From: Bacteroidetes bacterium HGW-Bacteroidetes-12
Lineage (GTDB): Bacteria; Bacteroidota; Bacteroidia; Flavobacteriales_E; Vicingaceae
NCBI GenBank assembly: GCA_002841035.1
Contig: PHDR01000102.1
Location: 1 to 8,554 of the forward strand
Length of the DNA: 8,554 nucleotides
Direction of reading: 5' to 3'
A program made the translations under genes and the position numbers. The first letter of the stretch is position 1. Every line of letters begins with the position of its first letter. This document shows, in pieces, positions 4,601-8,554 of this stretch. The notes under the pieces were generated by a model, which worked only from the letters and a program-made list of their open reading frames with translations, was not told the DNA's origin and did no database searches.

Positions 4601-7177
4601 TTATTTAATAATAGAAACTTTACCAGCATGTCGGTGCTCTTTTCCGCTTACGTCCTTAAATTCTAAGCGCCAAGCATAACTTCCAACTTCAACAAGTTTT
4701 CCTTTATAAGTTCCGTTCCATCCTTTGTCTAATTCATTGGATTTGAAAATTAGCTCTCCCCATCTATTAAAAATCATAAAAGAATACGCATCTTCATTAA
4801 TTCCAAAACCTTTTGGGGCGAAAGATTCGTTTAAGTTATCTCCATCAGGAGTGAAAGCAGTTGGAACAAATATTCCATATTCGCCTTCAATTTTCACATA
4901 CTTTCGGGTAGTATCTTTACAACCATTATTATTTTCTACTATTAAAACAATTAAATAGCTCGCAGTATCATCTCCTGGAAAAGTAAAATTAGGATGTTGA
5001 ACATTACTAGTTCCTAAGCCATCAAAATTCCAGTTCCATGAAACAATGTTAGCTTGAGACATATCATTAAAATACATGATAGGGTCAAACAACGTTACTT
5101 TATTTGGTGAAGATGAAAAGTTGGCAATTGGGTCTTCAAAAACAGTGATATAAGCAGTTTTTGTAAGAGAGCTTTCGCAGCCTGTGGTGTCTATTGCAGA
5201 CAAAGTAATATCATAAGTTCCAGGAGTTGTGTAAGTATTAGAAACGGTATCAACAGTTAAAGCAGAACCATTGTCAATATTCCATAAAATACTTGTAGTT
5301 AAATTTGTATCTGTAGTATTGTAAAACTCAATATCTAAAGGAGAACAACCACTTAATTTACTAGCTTCAAATGTAATAAAATTTTGAGGAACTGGTTCTC
5401 CAACAGTAAGAGTTACAGCATTAGAACATCCATTAGCGTCAGTAACTGTAACAGTTATTTGTCCTGCAGAAAGGTTAGTTGCATTAGGAGTGTTTCCTAT
5501 GCTAGAAACAGACCAGCTATAATTGTATCCACCAGCACCACCTTGAGGAGCAACAACTACTTGACCATTAGAACCTCCGTTACAAGTAACATCTGTGATT
5601 GTACTTGGAATGGTAATAGCAGTTGGTTCATTAATAGTAATTGTTGTAGAATCAATACACGTTCCACCAGTAGCATAAACCGTATAATTTCCTGCACACA
5701 ATCCGTTAATGGTATTACTTGCTGTCCAATTTATTCCATCTATACTGTATTGAGTAGCGCCACCACTAGCAGTGATTGTTACGGAACCATCGCATTGACT
5801 ATTACAACTAGCACTAGTTGTCGATGTGTTTGTTATTGATACTACACAGCAAGAAATAGCTGTAATATTAACTAAACTAAAGCCTGGAGGGCAGCCACCT
5901 GGTTCGGAGACCTGAACTGTGTATGTTACTGTTCCTAATGCTGTTGGCGTTACTACTGGATTTGCAATTGTAGGATTAGAAAGACCTGTTGTAGGTGTCC
6001 AGCTATAAGTGTATGGACCACCAGACCCACCTGCTCCTGTTGGGTTTCCACCAATAGTCATGGATTGTCCAAAACAGAGTGTGCTGTCTGTTCCAGCACT
6101 TGCTATAGGAGGCATCATTGGATAAACAGTAATAGGAATTAAGGTGTTGTATGAACCATTACAAGCATTTGAGTCTCCAATTGTTATAGTTAGTGAATAA
6201 GTAGTTGGTATTGAAGGCCAAGCGGTTGGAAAAGCACATGTGTCACAACTAAAATTACCACCGATAATTATTGGGTCACCTGCTATTGATGTCCATTTAA
6301 AAGTAGTATCGGTGTTACAGCCAATGATGCCACAACCACCAGTTCCTGGGGTAAAAAACCAGCCCAATTGAGTCGATCCACAAAAATTAACAGGATTTGC
6401 GGTTAATGTTAATGTGCTTGGTGTTCCAGAACCATTACAAGCAAGAGCTGGCAATAAATCAGAAATTAAATCAATTACTGCATTATTATTAGGAGTTCCT
6501 AAAATTCCTACAGAACCACAAGTTCCGCCTGAAGGAAAGATATTAAAATCACCATTAACAATTAAAGCACCCTGACCAGAGATCATATCACCTGCACAAA
6601 ATCGAACGCCAACTACATCGCCTGTTGTAATTGCTCCTCCACAAGTATTTGTTGCTTCGTACAATATGTTTCTTTGCGGAGTACCTACAAATGGACGGAC
6701 TGCAGCCCCATGGCTTACCAATGGAGAACATAATAGATTAGAATATGAATTGTATTGAAAATTTCCAGATTTTATCGCATTATGACTTATTGAACCACCT
6801 GCAGTAGTAGTTGCGTCAATAAGTTGATCGGCAAATGCAGCAGGATTGTTGCAACAACTTACTTCGGATTGAACATATACTGCTCCACCAGCATTCATAT
6901 AATTGATAATAGGGTTTAGTAATGCTGGAGTAGGAACTCCCATGTTTCCAAAAATCCAAACTTGATTATATGTTGCTGGATTAATTGTGGCAGGTATAGC
7001 ATTTACCCTAAGTACACTAGTTTGTGTCGCCACCAAGCGGTTATATATATTGCTAGCATTATTACTTTGGTCACTACTGAAATTATTGTTGTAGTCAATA
7101 ACTAAAACATTGCTTTGCGATATGGCTAAAGATGTAAATACGATTACAAACGATAGTAGTAGATTAATTTTTTTCAT
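4601..7177 (-). CDS. Multidomain T9SS cargo protein with SprB repeats, PKD domains and type B C-terminal sorting domain
   Basis: This 858-residue protein is probably exported by the Sec system and then across the outer membrane by the type IX secretion system, to be secreted or surface-attached. Visible parts in order: signal peptide 1-20 (MKKINLLLSF..., cleavage likely after AIS). An alpha/beta domain about 22-248 (SNVLVIDYNNN, YNQVWIFGN, INYMNAGGAVYVQSE) resembles the Rossmann-like glutamine-amidotransferase/DUF4350-type fold. Two Cys-rich Ig-like domains span about 253-353 and 356-442; the second has the LCFGQSMTIGG...YSWTPTTGLSNPTIANPVVTP pattern of Bacteroidota adhesins. Two SprB-type repeats span about 447-518 and 519-595, each ending in NEP or GEP. 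Two PKD domains span about 599-680 and 681-763 (SWNWNFDG in the second). A gliding-motility-associated C-terminal domain runs about 766-858 (PTAFTPDGDNLNE, FNRWGELIF, GWNGTYKGKL, GSYAWRLEF), the type B sorting signal. Role in adhesion or surface interaction is inferred from architecture. No catalytic residues are identifiable. The ATG at 7175-7177 directly precedes the signal peptide. Confidence 0.92.
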   Translation of the reverse strand: MKKINLLLSFVIVFTSLAISQSNVLVIDYNNNFSSDQSNNASNIYNRLVATQTSVLRVNAIPATINPATYNQVWIFGNMGVPTPALLNPIINYMNAGGAVYVQSEVSCCNNPAAFADQLIDATTTAGGSISHNAIKSGNFQYNSYSNLLCSPLVSHGAAVRPFVGTPQRNILYEATNTCGGAITTGDVVGVRFCAGDMISGQGALIVNGDFNIFPSGGTCGSVGILGTPNNNAVIDLISDLLPALACNGSGTPSTLTLTANPVNFCGSTQLGWFFTPGTGGCGIIGCNTDTTFKWTSIAGDPIIIGGNFSCDTCAFPTAWPSIPTTYSLTITIGDSNACNGSYNTLIPITVYPMMPPIASAGTDSTLCFGQSMTIGGNPTGAGGSGGPYTYSWTPTTGLSNPTIANPVVTPTALGTVTYTVQVSEPGGCPPGFSLVNITAISCCVVSITNTSTTSASCNSQCDGSVTITASGGATQYSIDGINWTASNTINGLCAGNYTVYATGGTCIDSTTITINEPTAITIPSTITDVTCNGGSNGQVVVAPQGGAGGYNYSWSVSSIGNTPNATNLSAGQITVTVTDANGCSNAVTLTVGEPVPQNFITFEASKLSGCSPLDIEFYNTTDTNLTTSILWNIDNGSALTVDTVSNTYTTPGTYDITLSAIDTTGCESSLTKTAYITVFEDPIANFSSSPNKVTLFDPIMYFNDMSQANIVSWNWNFDGLGTSNVQHPNFTFPGDDTASYLIVLIVENNNGCKDTTRKYVKIEGEYGIFVPTAFTPDGDNLNESFAPKGFGINEDAYSFMIFNRWGELIFKSNELDKGWNGTYKGKLVEVGSYAWRLEFKDVSGKEHRHAGKVSIIK

Positions 7178-7269
7178 GAGTTATAGATGAAATTAGATAA
7201 CTTTAATTGTTAATTTCACATCATGACGTTGAATAACAATTTTGGGTTGCCTCAGAAAGGCGAAGGAAT

Positions 7270-8295
7270 CTAAAATAAATTACCTTGATTGTTAGGAAGT
7301 TTAACTCTCCCTAAATGATGAAAGGCTCTTTCAGTAGCTTCTCGCCCTCTTGGGGTTCGCATCAAAAAGCCTTCTTTGATTAGGAAAGGTTCATATACTT
7401 CTTCTATGGTACCAGCTTCTTCACCAACAGCAGTAGCAATTGTGGTTAATCCAACAGGCCCACCTTTAAACTTATCTATTATTGCCAATAAAATTCGATT
7501 ATCCATTTCGTCTAATCCGTTTTTATCCACATTAAGTGCGTCTAGACCAAAAAGGGCTATTTCTTTGTCGATGCGTCCATTTCCTTTTACTTGAGCAAAA
7601 TCTCTAACTCTTCTTAAAAGAGCATTTGTAATACGTGGAGTCCCTCGGCTTCTTCGTGAAATTTCATGAGCGGCATCATCATCTATACCAACATGAATGA
7701 TGGCTGATGATCGTTTAATTATTTTTACAAGAATTGCTGCATCATAATATTCTAATCGGGAGGTGATGCCAAAACGAGCTCGAAGTGGTGCAGTTAACAA
7801 TCCTGTTCGGGTGGTTGCTCCAATAAGTGTAAATGGGTTTAGTTCAATTTGAACGCTTCTGGCATTTGGCCCAGAATCTATCATGATGTCTATTTTATAA
7901 TCTTCCATTGCAGAATATAGATATTCTTCAACTACCGAAGATAAGCGATGAATTTCATCAATAAATAATACATCTCCTTCTTCTAAATTAGTTAAAAGAC
8001 CTGCTAAATCGCCAGGTTTTTCCAACACAGGACCAGATGTTACTTTAAAACCTACACCAAGCTCATTGGCAATAATATTGGCTAAAGTTGTTTTTCCTAA
8101 TCCTGGAGGACCGTGAAGTAAAACATGATCAAGCGATTCTCCTCGCTGTGCAGCTGCTTTTACAAAAATTTTAAGATTTTCAACTACATTTTCTTGACCA
8201 GTGAAATCATTGAAAGATAAGGGACGCAATACTTTTTCTATCTCCTTTTCTGTGGGAGTTAGGTTTTCTTTATTTGCATCCAAATTGGTATTCAT
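7270..8295 (-). CDS. ruvB: Holliday junction branch migration ATPase RuvB
   Basis: RuvB is the hexameric AAA+ motor that, with RuvA, drives branch migration of Holliday junctions during recombinational repair. The 341-residue product shows LRPLSFNDFTGQ (23-34), the Walker A loop HGPPGLGKTT (61-70), Walker B FIDEIHR (111-117), sensor 1 GATTRTG (159-165), LRARFG (171-176) with the arginine finger, sensor 2 GTPRITN (218-224) and the DNA-binding winged helix ending in RTPRGREAT (313-321). Length is normal for the family. The frame stays open upstream to a TTG at 8341-8343, but the ATG at 8293-8295 gives MNTNLDANKENLTP, the N terminus usual in Bacteroidota RuvB, so the shorter start is chosen. It lies 92 bases upstream of the T9SS cargo gene on the same strand. 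ruvA is not in the window, which is common in this phylum. A -7-like box sits five bases before the ATG. Confidence 0.96.
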   Translation of the reverse strand: MNTNLDANKENLTPTEKEIEKVLRPLSFNDFTGQENVVENLKIFVKAAAQRGESLDHVLLHGPPGLGKTTLANIIANELGVGFKVTSGPVLEKPGDLAGLLTNLEEGDVLFIDEIHRLSSVVEEYLYSAMEDYKIDIMIDSGPNARSVQIELNPFTLIGATTRTGLLTAPLRARFGITSRLEYYDAAILVKIIKRSSAIIHVGIDDDAAHEISRRSRGTPRITNALLRRVRDFAQVKGNGRIDKEIALFGLDALNVDKNGLDEMDNRILLAIIDKFKGGPVGLTTIATAVGEEAGTIEEVYEPFLIKEGFLMRTPRGREATERAFHHLGRVKLPNNQGNLF

Positions 8296-8300
8296 AATGT

Positions 8301-8308
8301 CAAAGGTA
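8301..8308 (-). promoter_or_regulatory. Candidate -7 box for ruvB
   Basis: The minus strand reads TACCTTTG, an exact TAnnTTTG match, with ACATT between it and the ruvB ATG. As with gpsA, this spacing would place the transcription start at or beside the start codon, giving a leaderless or nearly leaderless mRNA. A clear -33 TTTG is not seen. A second, imperfect box (TATATTTC) lies further upstream and is an alternative. Confidence 0.4.
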
Positions 8309-8313
8309 GTAAT

Positions 8314-8376
8314 AATACCGATTATACGAAATATATAGTCCAATAAATTGTACTACTATTTTGTTATATCGGTATT
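8314..8376. repeat. Inverted repeat upstream of ruvB
   Basis: AATACCGAT (8314-8322) and ATCGGTATT (8368-8376) are perfect 9-bp inverted copies. Allowing one bulged T (8323), the match extends through ATA/TAT to about 12 bp. The arms are 45 bases apart and flank the region where the ruvB promoter should lie. A direct repeat TACTATT occurs at 8354-8360 and 8377-8383, 23 bases apart. Paired operator sites are one reading; chance in AT-rich DNA is another. Confidence 0.35.
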
Positions 8377-8392
8377 TACTATTGTAAAATTC

Positions 8393-8414
8393 AAAAAGTC
8401 CTTTGGACTATTTT
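8393..8414. terminator. Terminator-like hairpin downstream of the minus-strand gene at the right edge
   Basis: On the minus strand AGTCC-AAA-GGACT is followed by TTTT, a compact intrinsic terminator whose base can extend by AAAA/TTTT across a bulged base (8410). It lies about 55 bases past the stop at 8464-8466 and would insulate ruvB from transcription entering from the right. The A and T tracts on both sides make it potentially bidirectional. Confidence 0.6.
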
Positions 8415-8463
8415 AAATTACAATCTCTATAACTTAAATTAGTTTTTCGGATTGAGATTAAAA

Positions 8464-8554
8464 TTATTCAGCAGGAATTTGTTTTCCTGATATGGATTGA
8501 ACAATTGATCCCAAATAAACTTTAAGTTTAATTACATATATAGGTGATGAAAAA
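8464..8554 (-). CDS. C-terminal end of an unidentified protein (partial, cut by window edge)
   Basis: The minus strand is open from the window edge for 29 codons, reading FSSPIYVIKLKVYLGSIV and ending SISGKQIPAE, before a TAA at 8464-8466. The residue composition looks like real protein, and an intrinsic terminator follows on the same strand at 8393-8414, as expected at the end of a gene. With so few residues I cannot assign a family. The alternative is that this is non-coding DNA between ruvB and a plus-strand gene beginning at the ATG-AAA of 8547-8552. The terminator's orientation favours the minus-strand reading. Confidence 0.4.
   Translation of the reverse strand, partial: FSSPIYVIKLKVYLGSIVQSISGKQIPAE

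Noticed and set aside
5384..5839. 151-codon open frame on the plus strand, rich in Ser, Thr, Cys and Asn
   Set aside because: It lies wholly antisense to the SprB/Ig-like region of the T9SS cargo gene. Its composition mirrors that gene's repetitive Thr/Val/Gly codons, and it shows no domain or signal.
7249..7261. Hairpin GCCT-CAGAA-AGGC between the T9SS cargo gene and ruvB
   Set aside because: The stem is only 4 bp and no T tract follows on either strand, so it is not supportable as a ruvB terminator.
8422..8459. Nested short inverted repeats AATCTC/GAGATT and AACT/AGTT
   Set aside because: The arms are short with long loops in AT-rich DNA. They are expected by chance and have no flanking feature to support them.
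8547..8554. Possible plus-strand start ATG-AAA-AA at the right edge
   Set aside because: Only two codons are visible and no exact -7 box lies upstream. The competing minus-strand reading is supported by a correctly oriented terminator.

Overview
The window reads as AT-rich chromosomal DNA of a member of the Bacteroidota, probably Flavobacteriales or a related gliding or T9SS-bearing lineage. Four things point there. One protein ends in a gliding-motility-associated (type B) type IX secretion sorting domain preceded by SprB repeats. GyrB is the short form of about 650 residues. Start codons lack Shine-Dalgarno sequences. Exact matches to the Bacteroidota -7 box TAnnTTTG lie just upstream of several starts.

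Layout, left to right. At 1-450 (-) is the N-terminal 150 codons of gpsA (glycerol-3-phosphate dehydrogenase), cut by the window edge. At 451-826 is a divergent intergenic region with a compact cluster of palindromes (510-611) that looks like a dispersed repeat or MITE/REP-like relic. At 827-1477 (+) is a small uncharacterised lipoprotein. At 1596-3545 (+) is a complete gyrB. A strong hairpin terminator (3568-3602) separates gyrB from the convergent gene at 3601-4479 (-), an uncharacterised exported protein with a conserved-looking Cys...Gln-x-Ala-Ile-Trp pair. At 4601-7177 (-) is a large multidomain T9SS cargo protein (signal peptide, alpha/beta N-domain, Ig-like domains, SprB repeats, PKD domains, type B sorting domain). 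At 7270-8295 (-) is ruvB. At 8464-8554 (-) is the probable last 29 codons of another minus-strand gene, followed on its own strand by a terminator-like hairpin (8393-8414).

The genes do not form one pathway. gpsA (phospholipid precursor), gyrB (DNA supercoiling) and ruvB (Holliday-junction branch migration) are housekeeping genes. Between them sit three exported proteins: the lipoprotein, the exported Cys/Gln protein and the T9SS adhesin-like protein. Most genes appear to be separate transcription units with their own promoter or terminator. I see no rRNA, tRNA, CRISPR array, complete insertion sequence or phage gene. No convincing new multi-gene system is visible. The least explained items are the exported protein at 3601-4479 and the palindrome cluster at 510-611.
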